Source: Saccharothrix sp. ALI-22-I (GTDB taxonomy: Bacteria > Actinomycetota > Actinomycetes > Mycobacteriales > Pseudonocardiaceae). From it: a stretch of DNA of 45,869 nt. Shown here one piece after another: positions 8,523 through 16,675 of the stretch. The stretch spans positions 1-45,869 of the forward strand of contig NZ_MTQP01000028.1 of NCBI RefSeq assembly GCF_001984175.1. Direction: 5' to 3'. A model generated the notes under the pieces. It made no database searches, was not told the DNA's origin, and was given only the letters and a program-made list of their open reading frames with translations. The position numbers and the translations under genes were made by a program. Position 1 is the first letter of the stretch. Every line of letters starts with the position of its first letter.

Positions 8523-9074
8523 CTATTCGGCGCACGGGTTCGTCGGATCAAGCAGGCCAACGAACAGAAGTCCCAGGTAGCGCCGCCACAGCTCGGGCTC
8601 GACATCCCGCAGCGGCGCGGCCGCCTGATACACACCGGTCATCAGCAGCACCACGTCTCGTCCGGTGACGTCGGCACGTACGCACGCCCTGTCGACCAGT
8701 GCCTGAGCGGCCTCTCCCAGCCGTGCGACGCCGGCCTGCACGTCCGGATGCCGCACCGAGCCGCTCGCGACGTCACACAGCGCTTGGTTGTCCGCCAGCC
8801 GGTCGACGCCGTAGGTCATGAACTCCCGCAGCGCCGCTGTGGGATCGGTCGCGCCACACCGGGCGACAGCCGCCGCGATCAGGTCGTCGAGCAGGCCACC
8901 GACGATCGCCGCGATCAAGTCCTCCTTGGTCGCGAAATGCCGGAACACGGTGCCCTTGCCGATGCCGGCTCGCTCCGCGATCTCCGCCACGGAGACCTCC
9001 GCGCCGTGCTCGGCAAACATCTCGGCGGCGGCGTCCAGCAGCCGCTTGCGGGTGCGCAACGCGTCGGCTCTCAC
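8523..9074 (-). CDS. TetR-family transcriptional repressor
   Basis: A 183-residue protein with the TetR N-terminal DNA-binding domain at about 8-55: RKRLLDAAAEMFAEHGAEVS followed by the helix-turn-helix VAEIAERAGIGKGTVFRHFA and TKEDLIAAI. The C-terminal part is a helical ligand-binding domain with no recognisable ligand. It starts at GTG 9074 next to an AGGAGG stretch and is divergent from the SDR gene at 9161, with two matching palindromes (9096-9107, 9130-9141) between them. The expected arrangement is repression of itself and the SDR until a small molecule, perhaps the SDR substrate, binds. Confidence 0.88.
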   Translation of the reverse strand: MRADALRTRKRLLDAAAEMFAEHGAEVSVAEIAERAGIGKGTVFRHFATKEDLIAAIVGGLLDDLIAAAVARCGATDPTAALREFMTYGVDRLADNQALCDVASGSVRHPDVQAGVARLGEAAQALVDRACVRADVTGRDVVLLMTGVYQAAAPLRDVEPELWRRYLGLLFVGLLDPTNPCAE

Positions 9075-9095
9075 CTCCTCATCCTAGCGCAACCT

Positions 9096-9107
9096 GACCG
9101 CTCGGTC
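9096..9107. promoter_or_regulatory. probable TetR operator, copy 1
   Basis: GACCG-CT-CGGTC: 5-bp palindromic arms with a 2-bp centre, in the 86-bp gap between the divergent tetR-like and SDR genes. It shares the surrounding TGACC....GGTCCG with copy 2. Confidence 0.6.
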
Positions 9108-9129
9108 CGTTTCATGCTAGAGTGAATGT

Positions 9130-9141
9130 GACCATCTGGTC
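9130..9141. promoter_or_regulatory. probable TetR operator, copy 2
   Basis: GACCA-TC-TGGTC, the same 5-2-5 layout as copy 1 and 34 bp from it. It ends 19 bp before the GTG start of the SDR gene, so a bound repressor would block that promoter. Confidence 0.6.
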
Positions 9142-9160
9142 CGGTTAGTTAAGGGGCTTT

Positions 9161-9886
9161 GTGAACGGAAAGATCGCCCTGGTCACCGGCGCTTCGTCGG
9201 GCATCGGCGCCGCCATCGCGGGCGCCATGGCGGCGACCGGTGTCAAGGTCGTCGCCGGCGCGCGCCGGGTCGATCGGCTCAAGGAGTTGGCCGCGGCGGC
9301 CGACGGCGAGGTACTCCCACTGGAGCTGGACGTCGCCGACCAGCAGTCGGTGCGCGAGGCCGTCGCCACCGCAGTCGACCACTTCGGCGGGCTGGACATC
9401 GTCGTGAACAACGCAGGCGTGATGTTGAGCGGCCCGATCGTCGGCGCCGACACCGCGGAGTGGGACCGGATGGTGCGGACCAACCTGCTCGGGACGCTCT
9501 ACGTCACGCACGCCGCACTGCCGCACCTGCTGTCACGCAAGGGAACCCTGGTACAGATCTCGTCCACCTCCGGCCGTATCGCGTCCGCCATGGGCGGCGT
9601 CTACGCGGCCACCAAGTTCGGCGTGAACGCCTTCACCGAGTCGCTCCGGCAGGAGGTCACCGAGCGGGGCATGCGCGTGGTGACGATCGAGCCCGGCATG
9701 GTCGACACCGAGCTCGTCGACCACATCGGCGACGACAACATCCGTGACATGGCCAAGAAGATGGCCGGTTCGATGCGCACGCTGCGCGCCGAGGACGTCG
9801 CCGCCGCCGTGCTGTACGCGGTTGGCCAGCCCGATCACGTAGCCGTGAACGAGATCCTGCTGCGGCCCACCGATCAGGTGCGCTAA
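9161..9886 (+). CDS. NAD(P)-dependent short-chain dehydrogenase (YdfG-like SDR)
   Basis: A 241-residue classical SDR. It has the cofactor motif TGASSGIG at about 9-16, NNAG near 87, the catalytic ISSTSG serine and YAATK (Tyr-x-x-x-Lys), and the PGMVDTEL segment after strand beta6. Acidic or basic cofactor preference is not clear, although ARRVDRL after beta2 suggests NADP. It starts at GTG 9161 after AAGGGG. It is divergent from and probably repressed by the TetR protein; the pair resembles common actinobacterial xenobiotic or quinone reductase cassettes. The substrate is unknown. A strong hairpin follows at 9971-10006. Confidence 0.88.
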   Translation: MNGKIALVTGASSGIGAAIAGAMAATGVKVVAGARRVDRLKELAAAADGEVLPLELDVADQQSVREAVATAVDHFGGLDIVVNNAGVMLSGPIVGADTAEWDRMVRTNLLGTLYVTHAALPHLLSRKGTLVQISSTSGRIASAMGGVYAATKFGVNAFTESLRQEVTERGMRVVTIEPGMVDTELVDHIGDDNIRDMAKKMAGSMRTLRAEDVAAAVLYAVGQPDHVAVNEILLRPTDQVR

Positions 9887-9970
9887 GAGGACATCTGGTC
9901 TTGTTTTGTGGCGGCCTGCCCGGTTTGGCGACCGACATCATGCGTGGCGGCTTCGTTCAGCAGCTCGTAC

Positions 9971-10006
9971 GTGTGGGTCCCCGCCGCGTTGGGCGGGGAC
10001 CCACAC
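9971..10006. terminator. bidirectional terminator hairpin
   Basis: Perfect 15-bp stem (GTGTGGGTCCCCGCC and its complement) with a 6-nt loop. It sits between the convergent SDR (ends 9886) and hydrolase (ends 10012) genes. Confidence 0.8.
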
Positions 10007-10011
10007 CTGGG

Positions 10012-10734
10012 TTACGACGCGACCGCGTGCACGGCGTCGAGGATCGACGCGGTCACCGCGTCGGGCCGGGAGACGCTGAGGGCGTGGGACGCACCGGATA
10101 CTTCGAGGGTTCCTTTCGCACCGGCGCGGTCGGCCATGAAGCGGTGCAGGGTGACCGGAATGTTGAGGTCCTCGTCGCTGTAGACGAACCAGGACGGGAT
10201 CGTCCGCCACGCCGGGGTGTCCGTCGGAAGTCCCGCGGTGAGGGCGATTTCCGTGACCGGGCGTTGGGTCGCGCTCATCATGGCGGCCTGGGCGCGGGTC
10301 ACGTCGGCGGCGAACTGGTGGTGGAAGGCGTCCGGGCGGATGGCGAACTCGTCGCCGCCGCTGGTGACCGGGTACGCGCTGAGTGCCTGGCCGAGGGTGC
10401 TCCCAGGGAACTTGCCCGACAGTTCGAGCGCGGACTCGCCCTGTTCGGGTGCGAACGCGCAGACGTAGACGAGGGCGGCCACGTTGTCGCCGCCGCCGGC
10501 GGCCTCGGTGATCACCATGCCGCCGTAGGAGTGGCCGACGAGCACCACGGGACCTCTGATGCCGGCGAGCACATCGCGGAGGTAGGCGGCGTCGCCCGGC
10601 AGGCTGCGCAGCGGGTTGGCGACCGCGACGACGTCGAGGGACCGGTCGTGTAGTCGCTCGATGACGCCGGACCAGCTCGCGGATTCGGCGAAGGCGCCGT
10701 GTATGAGGACGACGGTCGGGTTGTGCTTCTTCAT
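10012..10734 (-). CDS. alpha/beta hydrolase, small esterase (methylesterase-like)
   Basis: A 240-residue alpha/beta hydrolase. It shows HGAF (oxyanion, 12-15), the nucleophile elbow GHSYGG with Ser69, an acidic residue near YSDEDL (187-189) and the catalytic His of GASHAL (217). The compact lid and the N-terminal VVLIHGAFAESASW match the salicylate/pheophorbide methylesterase-like group common in actinobacteria. The true substrate is unknown. It lies 21 bp downstream of the second esterase and is probably co-transcribed with it from the ECF41-like promoter at 11736-11763. Confidence 0.88.
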   Translation of the reverse strand: MKKHNPTVVLIHGAFAESASWSGVIERLHDRSLDVVAVANPLRSLPGDAAYLRDVLAGIRGPVVLVGHSYGGMVITEAAGGGDNVAALVYVCAFAPEQGESALELSGKFPGSTLGQALSAYPVTSGGDEFAIRPDAFHHQFAADVTRAQAAMMSATQRPVTEIALTAGLPTDTPAWRTIPSWFVYSDEDLNIPVTLHRFMADRAGAKGTLEVSGASHALSVSRPDAVTASILDAVHAVAS

Positions 10735-10755
10735 GTTGTCTCTTCTCTCGTAGGG

Positions 10756-11703
10756 TCAGCCGAGTGCGATACGGAGGACGTGGATCGCCTGCGAGATCGC
10801 GGCGGTGGAGGCGGCGGTCCTGCGTACGGGGTTGAGCATCATGAAGTCGTGCAGGGTGCCGTTGTAGCGGGCGCTGGTGGTGCGCACGCCGGCCTCGGTG
10901 AGCTTGCGGCCATAGGCCTCGCCCTCGTCACGCAGGACGTCGTTCTCGGCCACGATCAGGAAGGCGTCGGGCAGCCCGGCGAGTTCGTCCACGGTCGCCC
11001 GCAGCGGCGAAGCGGTGATCTCCTCGCGCTTGTCCGTCTCGGGCAGGTAGGCGTCCCAGAACCACGCCATGGCCTTGGCGGTCAGGTGTGGGCCGTCGGC
11101 GAACTCGCGGTAGCTGTCGGTGTCCTGGCCGGCGTCGGTGACCGGGTAGTACAGCGACTGGTGCGTGAACCGCACGTCGCCGCGCCGCTTGGCCAGCAGG
11201 GTGAGCGCGGCGGTCATGTTGCCGCCGACGGAGTCGCCTGCCACCGCCAGCCGGGAGGCGTCGAGGCCCTCGTCGGTCCCGCGCTCGGTGATCCACCGCG
11301 CGGTGGCGTACGCCTGCTCGATCGCGACCGGGTAGCGGGCCTCGGGCGAGCGGTTGTACTCGACGAACACGACCGCGGCGTCCACACCGACGGCCAGCTC
11401 GCGCACGAGCCGGTCGTGGGTGCCGGCGTCGCCGAGGATCCAGCCGCCGCCGTGGACGTACAGGATGACCGGCAGCGACTCACCGTCGGCGCCGACCGGC
11501 TTGACGATGCGCACCCGCACGTCGCCGACCTCCGCCGGGACGGTGATCCACTTCTCCTGGACCGGGGGCTTGTCGACCGGCCCGGCCTGGATCTCGTCGA
11601 GCACCTCGCGGGCGCGATCGGGCCCCAGTTCGTACAGGAAGGGTGGTTGGGCGGCGGCGTCCGCGAACGCCTGTGCCGCCGGTTCGAGGATGTGCTTGGC
11701 CAT
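10756..11703 (-). CDS. alpha/beta hydrolase of the hormone-sensitive lipase family
   Basis: A 315-residue esterase with HGGGW (84-88, oxyanion hole), GDSVGG (Ser158 nucleophile), Asp255 in AENDVLRDEG and His285 in TLHDF. This is the complete triad of the HSL (family IV) esterases. ATG 11703 is preferred over the upstream in-frame ATG 11772, because GGAGG lies 8 bp before it and the family begins near this point. It is directly downstream of the truncated ECF sigma gene, with an ECF41-like promoter in the 75-bp gap. A decayed copy of its first 20 codons and promoter lies at 8044-8315. Confidence 0.9.
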   Translation of the reverse strand: MAKHILEPAAQAFADAAAQPPFLYELGPDRAREVLDEIQAGPVDKPPVQEKWITVPAEVGDVRVRIVKPVGADGESLPVILYVHGGGWILGDAGTHDRLVRELAVGVDAAVVFVEYNRSPEARYPVAIEQAYATARWITERGTDEGLDASRLAVAGDSVGGNMTAALTLLAKRRGDVRFTHQSLYYPVTDAGQDTDSYREFADGPHLTAKAMAWFWDAYLPETDKREEITASPLRATVDELAGLPDAFLIVAENDVLRDEGEAYGRKLTEAGVRTTSARYNGTLHDFMMLNPVRRTAASTAAISQAIHVLRIALG

Positions 11704-11735
11704 GTCGGCTACCTCCGTGTCGGGTCGTCCGGGAA

Positions 11736-11763
11736 GACAGTGCGGCTCTGGGGATTTGTGACG
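11736..11763 (-). promoter_or_regulatory. ECF41-like promoter of the esterase operon
   Basis: On the minus strand: CGTCACA, 17 bp, TGTC, ending about 33 bp before the esterase ATG. It matches the reported ECF41 consensus (TGTCACA ... CGTC) except for one -35 and one -10 position. Confidence 0.6.
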
Positions 11764-11778
11764 GGACGGCACGAACGC

Positions 11779-12444
11779 CTACCCGGCCCGTCCTCGGCCC
11801 TGACCGAGGACGTCATCGGCGAGCAGGTGTTCGAGGTGCGCCACGGCACCGACCTGCGCCGCGTCGAGGAAGGCCGTCAGCAACCGGTCGCGGGCCGCCC
11901 GGTGAACCGGCTCGTCCCGCGGCCCGGCGAGGCGAGCGCGCGCCCGTCGTCCGAGCTGGCGCGCGTTGGCCTCGCCGATCCCGAGCCTCTCGGCGATGTC
12001 GCGGAACGGGTAGTCGAACGCCTCGCGGAGCACGAAGACGGCGCGTTCGGTCGGGGACAACCGCTGGAGCAGGAGCAGGACGGCCCGCTCGAGGTCCGCC
12101 GACCGTTCGGTCGCCAGTGTCGGGTCCTCGGAGAGCGGGACCTGCCCCGGCAGCCAGCGGTCGACGGGGATCTCGCGGCGAGCGCGGGCCGAACCGGCGA
12201 CGTTGAGCGCGACCCGCGTGGTGACCGTCACGAGGAACGCGATCCGGTTGCGCACCACGGTCCGGTCCGCGCCCTGCCAGCGGAGCCAGACGTCCTGGAC
12301 GACGTCCTCTGCGTCGGCCGCCCGGCCGAGCAGCTGGTAGGCGATCCCGAACAGACGCGGACGAACGCTCTGGAAGTCCGCCGCCTCCGTGCTCATCCGC
12401 GACGAGTCTGACGTGGGCGCGGTGTCGATGTCCGTCAAGCGCAT
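11779..12444 (-). CDS. ECF41/SigJ-like sigma factor truncated in its C-terminal domain
   Basis: A 221-residue ECF sigma factor. Region sigma2 runs about 27-90 (VRPRLFGIAYQLLGRAADAE, DVVQDVWLRWQ), the linker has WLPG (97-100) where ECF41 proteins have WLPEP, and sigma4 runs 118-172 with the helix-turn-helix EAFDYPFRDIAERLGIGEAN. A SnoaL-like regulatory domain should follow, but only its first helix remains (residues 184-211). Translation ends in GQGRGRAG instead of continuing about 100 residues. ATG 12444 follows AGAGGA. The downstream esterase has an ECF41-like promoter. In ECF41 the extension modulates activity, so this form may be deregulated; that is inference. Confidence 0.85.
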   Translation of the reverse strand: MRLTDIDTAPTSDSSRMSTEAADFQSVRPRLFGIAYQLLGRAADAEDVVQDVWLRWQGADRTVVRNRIAFLVTVTTRVALNVAGSARARREIPVDRWLPGQVPLSEDPTLATERSADLERAVLLLLQRLSPTERAVFVLREAFDYPFRDIAERLGIGEANARQLGRRARARLAGPRDEPVHRAARDRLLTAFLDAAQVGAVAHLEHLLADDVLGQGRGRAG

Positions 12445-12544
12445 GGAGCGTCCTCTGCGTCGTGGCCTCAAGGCGGCGTGGGCGGTGGCATGTCCACCGT
12501 CGTCCGGCTCGGGTCCGGATCGCGCCCTTGGAACACCCGGGCAA

Positions 12545-12570
12545 GTCCCTGGGCCGGTGCGACCAGGGAC
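12545..12570. promoter_or_regulatory. inverted repeat shared with 18726-18751
   Basis: GTCCCTGG, 10 bp, CCAGGGAC, with perfect arms, about 100 bp upstream of the sigma-factor ATG (12444, minus). The same arms and spacing recur about 90 bp upstream of the SDR gene at 18636. It is likely an operator for a dimeric regulator; a LAL protein encoded nearby is a candidate. Confidence 0.6.
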
Positions 12571-12641
12571 ACGTGCCCGGCCCCCGGGTACCGGGTGCGG
12601 ACGCACGTCGGCAGGCCGCGCCGGGGCCGTCTCGGCGGGGC

Positions 12642-12656
12642 TTGACCGCAGGTCAA
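12642..12656. promoter_or_regulatory. palindrome upstream of the LAL leader
   Basis: TTGACC-GCA-GGTCAA with 6-bp perfect arms, 115 bp before the leader peptide of the LAL gene, in the 326-bp divergent gap between the sigma and LAL genes (12445-12770). An operator role is only suggested by symmetry and position. Confidence 0.35.
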
Positions 12657-12770
12657 CGAGGTGTCGGCACCGGGCCGGTCAGTGGCCGCCAACAGCTCCG
12701 GAACCCTCGTCGTGGCGGCTGTGGCGCACACCACCCGAGTGACCGTCCGGGCCACGCCAGGGGGAGTGCC

Positions 12771-12830
12771 ATGATGAGGCGGCCCGCGCTGACCGGAGTC
12801 GGGCTTCTCAGGCCCGCGTGGTGGTGGTGA
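12771..12830 (+). CDS. putative leader peptide ending in three Trp, coupled to the LAL gene
   Basis: A 19-codon frame, MMRRPALTGVGLLRPAWWW, preceded by AGGGGGAG at good spacing. That is the best ribosome site in the region. Its TGA (12828-12830) overlaps the ATG of the LAL regulator (12830) as TGATG, the classic arrangement for translational coupling. The LAL ATG has no Shine-Dalgarno of its own. Three consecutive Trp codons just before the stop recall leader peptides of Trp-controlled operons, though the underlying GTG repeat could produce them by chance. I see no terminator/antiterminator pair, so any control would act on translation. Confidence 0.45.
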   Translation: MMRRPALTGVGLLRPAWWW

Positions 12831-15589
12831 TGTCGAGCAGCGACCCTCGGTGGACGCTGCGTGGCAGGCGCCGTGAGCGCGAGGTCCTGGATCGGTTGCT
12901 CGGGGCCGCCAGGTCCGGTCGGAGCCAGGTGCTGGTCCTGCGCGGCGAGGCGGGGATCGGCAAGTCCGCGTTGCTGGAGTACCTGGTCGGGAACGCGGCG
13001 GGCGGCCGGATCGCGCGGGTTGCCGGCGTCGAGTCCGAGATGGAGCTGGCGTTCGCCGGGCTCCACCAGCTGTGCGCGCCGATGATGGGGCACGTCGATC
13101 GCATTCCCGGCCCGCAGCGTGACGCGTTGACCGTCGCGTTCGGTCTGGGCACCGGGAGCCCGCCGGACCGTTTCCTGGTCGGGTTGGCGGTGCTCAGCCT
13201 GCTGTCCGAGGTGGCCGCGGAGCAGCCGCTGGTGTGCGTGGTGGACGACGCCCAGTGGCTTGACCGGGTGTCCGCGCAGACGCTGGCCTTCGTCGCGCGT
13301 CGGCTGCTGGCGGAGCGGGTGGCGTTGGTGTTCGCGGTGCGCGGACCGGCGCTCGGTGCGGGCGACGACCCGTTGGCCGGGCTGTCGGAGTTCGTGGTCC
13401 GCGGTCTGGACGACGGGGACGCGCGTGCGCTCCTGGATTCGGTGGTTCTGGGACGCGTCGATGAGCGCGTCAGGGACCGGATAGTGGCCGAAGCCGGCGG
13501 CAACCCGCTGGCGCTGCTGGAGTTGCCCCGGGACTTGACGGCGGCGGAGCTGGCCGGTGGGTTCGGTCGTCCCGACGCGCGGCCGTTGGCGAGCCAGATC
13601 GAGCGGAGTTTCCTGCGGCGCATCGAATCGCTTCCGGGCACGACGCAACGGCTGCTGCTGGTGGCGGCCGCCGAGCCGGTGGGTGACGTGGCGTTGCTCA
13701 GGCGAGCGGCCGAGCGGCTCGGCATCGGGATGGACGCGGCGGCGGCCGAGGCGGCGGGGTTGATCGAGTTCGGTGCGCGGGTGCGATTCCGCCATCCGCT
13801 GGTGCGCTCGGCGGCGTACCGCGCGGCGGACCCCGCGGAACGCCGGGACGTGCACCGCGCGCTGGCCGAGGCGACCGATCCCGAGTCCGACCCGGATCGC
13901 CGGGCCTGGCACCGCGCGCACGCGGCGGTCGAACCGGACGAGGCCGTGGCGGGCGAGCTGGAGCGCTCAGCCGCCCGGGCCCAGGCCAGGGGCGGTATCG
14001 CGGCGGCCGCCGCGTTCCTGCGGCGCGCGACCGGGCTGACGCCTGATCCGGCCAGGCGCGGAGCGAGGGCGCTGTCCGCGGCGCAGGCCGCCTTCGAGGC
14101 CGGGGATCCCGATGCGGCGCTCGAACTCGTCGCCGCCGCGGAGATGGGCCCGTTGGACGAACTCCGGCGCGGGCGGCTGGCCCGGCTCCGCGGCCAGATC
14201 GTCTTCGCGCGCAGACGTGGCGGTGAAGCCCTGCCGTTGCTGCTCGACGCGGCAGGCCGACTGGAACTCCTCGACGACGGACAGGCGCGTGAGGCGTACC
14301 TGGAAGCCGTCGGAGCCGCGGTCTTCGCCGGCCGCCTCGACGGACGCGGTGGCGTGCGGGAGGTGGCCGAGGCCGCCCGTGCCGCACCCCAGGGACCTCG
14401 TCCACCACGGCTGGTGGACGCGTTCCTCGATGGCCTGGCGACGTGGTTCGCCGACGGGTATGTCGGGGGCGCGTCGCTGGTGAAGCACGCCCTGCGGGAG
14501 TTCCGCCGGGACGCCGGGCGCAACGGGGACGACGTCATGCGCTGGCTCTGGCTGGTGTGGCCGGCCGCCGGCGACCTGTGGGACGACGAGACGTGGCACG
14601 AACTGGCCACGCACGCGGTCCGGACGGCCCGCGAGACCGGCGCGCTCAACTTCCTGCCCCTGGCCCTCGCCTACCGCGCCGCCGTGCACGTGCACGCCGG
14701 GGAGTTCGACTTGGCCTCGGCATTGATCAAGGAGTCGGACGCGATCACCGCGGCGACCGGCAACTCGCCCCTCGGGTACGCCATGCTGCTGCTCGTCGCC
14801 TGGCGCGGCGAGGACACCCAGGCGGCGACGTTGATCCAGGACAAGGCCCGATGGGCGACCACATGGGGAGAGGGGCGGGCGCTCGGCTTGGGCGACCTCC
14901 TGACCGCGGTGCTGCACAACGGCTTCGGTCAGTACCAGGCCGCCCTGGCAAGTGCGGAACGGGCGTGCGAGCACGAGGATCTGGGTGTCTTCGGTTTTTC
15001 CCTCGTGGAGCTGGTCGAGGCGGGTGTCCGCGGCGATGCCCCCGATGCGGCTGCGGACGCACTGCGGCGACTCGAAGAACGGGCCACCGCCAGCGGCACG
15101 GAGTGGGCCCTCGGTCTGCTCGCCCGGTCGAGAGCGCTGCTCAGCGACGGCCCCGCCGCCGACCTGCTCTACCGCGAGGCCATCGAGCGACTGGGTCGCA
15201 CCCGGATCGCCGTCTACCTCGCGCGCACCCACCTGGTGTACGGCGAGTGGCTCCGGCGCGAGAACCGGCGCATCGACGCGCGTGAGCAACTGCGGACCGC
15301 CTACGAGATGCTGCACCGCTTTGGCGCGCACGCCTTCGCCGAGCGTGCCCGTCGCGAACTCCTGGCCGCCGGCGAGTCGGTGCGCCAACGCGCGGTCGAG
15401 GCACGTGAGGCGCTTACCGCGCAGGAAGCCCAGATCGCCCGGCTCGCCGGGGACGGCAGGACGAACCCCGAGATCGGCGCCGAGTTGTTCATCAGCCCGC
15501 GCACGGTCGAATGGCACCTGCGCAAGGTGTTCACCAAGCTCGGCATCAACTCGCGCAACGAGCTCCGCGGAGCGCTGGCCGACAACTGA
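12830..15589 (+). CDS. LuxR-family large ATP-binding (LAL) transcriptional regulator
   Basis: A 919-residue LAL regulator. An N-terminal AAA/STAND ATPase has Walker A GEAGIGKS (39-46) and Walker B LVCVVDDAQWLD (about 134-145). A long TPR-like helical middle follows, and a C-terminal LuxR helix-turn-helix: EAQIARLAGDGRTNPEIGAE then LFISPRTVEWHLRKVFTKLG. Such proteins (MalT type) activate transcription after binding ATP and an inducer. GTG 12818 is the furthest upstream start, but ATG 12830 overlaps the leader stop and is preferred. It is a paralogue of the gene at 18763-21501, with nearly the same motif order. It sits divergent from the truncated sigma gene and just ahead of the universal stress protein. 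Confidence 0.9.
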   Translation: MSSSDPRWTLRGRRREREVLDRLLGAARSGRSQVLVLRGEAGIGKSALLEYLVGNAAGGRIARVAGVESEMELAFAGLHQLCAPMMGHVDRIPGPQRDALTVAFGLGTGSPPDRFLVGLAVLSLLSEVAAEQPLVCVVDDAQWLDRVSAQTLAFVARRLLAERVALVFAVRGPALGAGDDPLAGLSEFVVRGLDDGDARALLDSVVLGRVDERVRDRIVAEAGGNPLALLELPRDLTAAELAGGFGRPDARPLASQIERSFLRRIESLPGTTQRLLLVAAAEPVGDVALLRRAAERLGIGMDAAAAEAAGLIEFGARVRFRHPLVRSAAYRAADPAERRDVHRALAEATDPESDPDRRAWHRAHAAVEPDEAVAGELERSAARAQARGGIAAAAAFLRRATGLTPDPARRGARALSAAQAAFEAGDPDAALELVAAAEMGPLDELRRGRLARLRGQIVFARRRGGEALPLLLDAAGRLELLDDGQAREAYLEAVGAAVFAGRLDGRGGVREVAEAARAAPQGPRPPRLVDAFLDGLATWFADGYVGGASLVKHALREFRRDAGRNGDDVMRWLWLVWPAAGDLWDDETWHELATHAVRTARETGALNFLPLALAYRAAVHVHAGEFDLASALIKESDAITAATGNSPLGYAMLLLVAWRGEDTQAATLIQDKARWATTWGEGRALGLGDLLTAVLHNGFGQYQAALASAERACEHEDLGVFGFSLVELVEAGVRGDAPDAAADALRRLEERATASGTEWALGLLARSRALLSDGPAADLLYREAIERLGRTRIAVYLARTHLVYGEWLRRENRRIDAREQLRTAYEMLHRFGAHAFAERARRELLAAGESVRQRAVEAREALTAQEAQIARLAGDGRTNPEIGAELFISPRTVEWHLRKVFTKLGINSRNELRGALADN

Positions 15590-15592
15590 GGG

Positions 15593-15619
15593 TGTCACAA
15601 GACGGCGCTCGGCTCGGTC
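15593..15619 (+). promoter_or_regulatory. ECF41-like promoter of the universal stress protein gene
   Basis: TGTCACA, 16 bp, GGTC, starting four bases after the LAL stop and ending 58 bp before the usp ATG (15678). The -35 is a perfect match to the reported ECF41 element. Confidence 0.65.
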
Positions 15620-15677
15620 CTGGTTGTCGCACGTGCCCGCCTGGCGGTGGGCCGCGAATCTGCGACAGGAGCCCGAG

Positions 15678-16580
15678 ATGGGAACAGCACGAGAGAGCAG
15701 CCTGCCGGTCGTTGTGGGCATCGACGGGTCGTCGTCGGCGCTCGACGCCGTCCGATGGGCGGCACGCGAAGCCGCGCGCCGTGGGACCGCGGTGCAGTTG
15801 ATCAGCGCCTTCAGCTGGTTCGACTCAAGGCACACCGGGGACCTCGGACTCGGCGGTGCCTACCGCACGGCGATGGTGAAAAGCACCCGGGACGCTGTCT
15901 CGGCCGCCGCCGAGACAGCCGCAAAGGCCGCGCCGGGCATCGAGATCACCGAGCACGTCCTCGACGGCTTTCCGGTGCCGCTGCTGGTTGGCGCGTCGCG
16001 TCACGCGGGACTGGTCGTCATCGGTGATCGCGGTCTTGGCGGATTCAGTTCTCTGCTGGTTGGTTCGGTCGCGATAGGACTGGCCGCTCGGGCGGAATGC
16101 CCGATCGTCGTCGTGCGCGGTGAACGATCGTGGGACGCTGGTCCGGTCGTGGTCGGCATCGACGGCTCGCACATCAGCGAGGCGGCACTGGCGTTCGCCT
16201 TCGAGGCGGCGGATACGCGCGAGGTGTCCTTGATCGCGGTGCACGCCTGGACCGACAGCGTGCTCGAGGCTGCCATGGTGCCGCTGGTGGACTGGGACGC
16301 AGTCGAGACCGACGAGCGTGCGCTGCTCGCCGAGCGGCTGGCGAGGTGGGGCGAGAAGTATCCCGACGTCGTGATGGGGCGTGTGGTCGTGCGTGACCGG
16401 CCCGCTCACGCGTTGATCGAGCAGGCAATCGGCACCGCGGCCCAGCTCGTGGTCGTCGGGTCGCACGGCCGGGGCAGCGCGGCCGGTCTCGTGCTCGGCT
16501 CCGCCAGCCACGCGGTGCTGCACCACTCACCGTGCCCGGTCGCCGTCGTCCGGCCCAACCCGAGCCCGCTGGGACTGTGA
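15678..16580 (+). CDS. tandem-domain universal stress protein (UspA family)
   Basis: A 300-residue protein with two UspA domains. Each begins VVVGIDGS (about 11 and 156) and ends with the ATP-binding G-2x-G-9x-G/S pattern (GDRGLGGFSSLLVGS; GSHGRGSAAGLVLGSAS) followed by CPIVVV or CPVAVV. This is the actinobacterial (Rv2005c/Rv2623-like) two-domain form, tied to hypoxia, redox stress and growth control in relatives. ATG 15678 has GACAGGAG upstream. Its ECF41-like promoter links it to the same control as the ferritin-like gene that follows. Confidence 0.93.
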   Translation: MGTARESSLPVVVGIDGSSSALDAVRWAAREAARRGTAVQLISAFSWFDSRHTGDLGLGGAYRTAMVKSTRDAVSAAAETAAKAAPGIEITEHVLDGFPVPLLVGASRHAGLVVIGDRGLGGFSSLLVGSVAIGLAARAECPIVVVRGERSWDAGPVVVGIDGSHISEAALAFAFEAADTREVSLIAVHAWTDSVLEAAMVPLVDWDAVETDERALLAERLARWGEKYPDVVMGRVVVRDRPAHALIEQAIGTAAQLVVVGSHGRGSAAGLVLGSASHAVLHHSPCPVAVVRPNPSPLGL

Positions 16581-16599
16581 CCTCCGCCAAGTCCCCGAA

Positions 16600-16626
16600 C
16601 GTCACCGATCCGGACGCTGTCCGGTC
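16600..16626 (+). promoter_or_regulatory. ECF41-like promoter of the first ferritin-like gene
   Basis: CGTCACC, 16 bp, GGTC, with the GCTGTCCGGTCT context seen at the other sites. It has two mismatches in the -35. It ends 50 bp before ATG 16676. Confidence 0.5.
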
Positions 16627-16675
16627 TTTCCGGTAGCGGGTCGTTCGCCCGCGTGCTTTCCGAGGAGTGACAACC

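Noticed and set aside
12653..13921. 422- and 613-codon minus-strand frames over the first LAL gene
   Set aside because: Shadow frames antisense to a gene with clear Walker and LuxR motifs.
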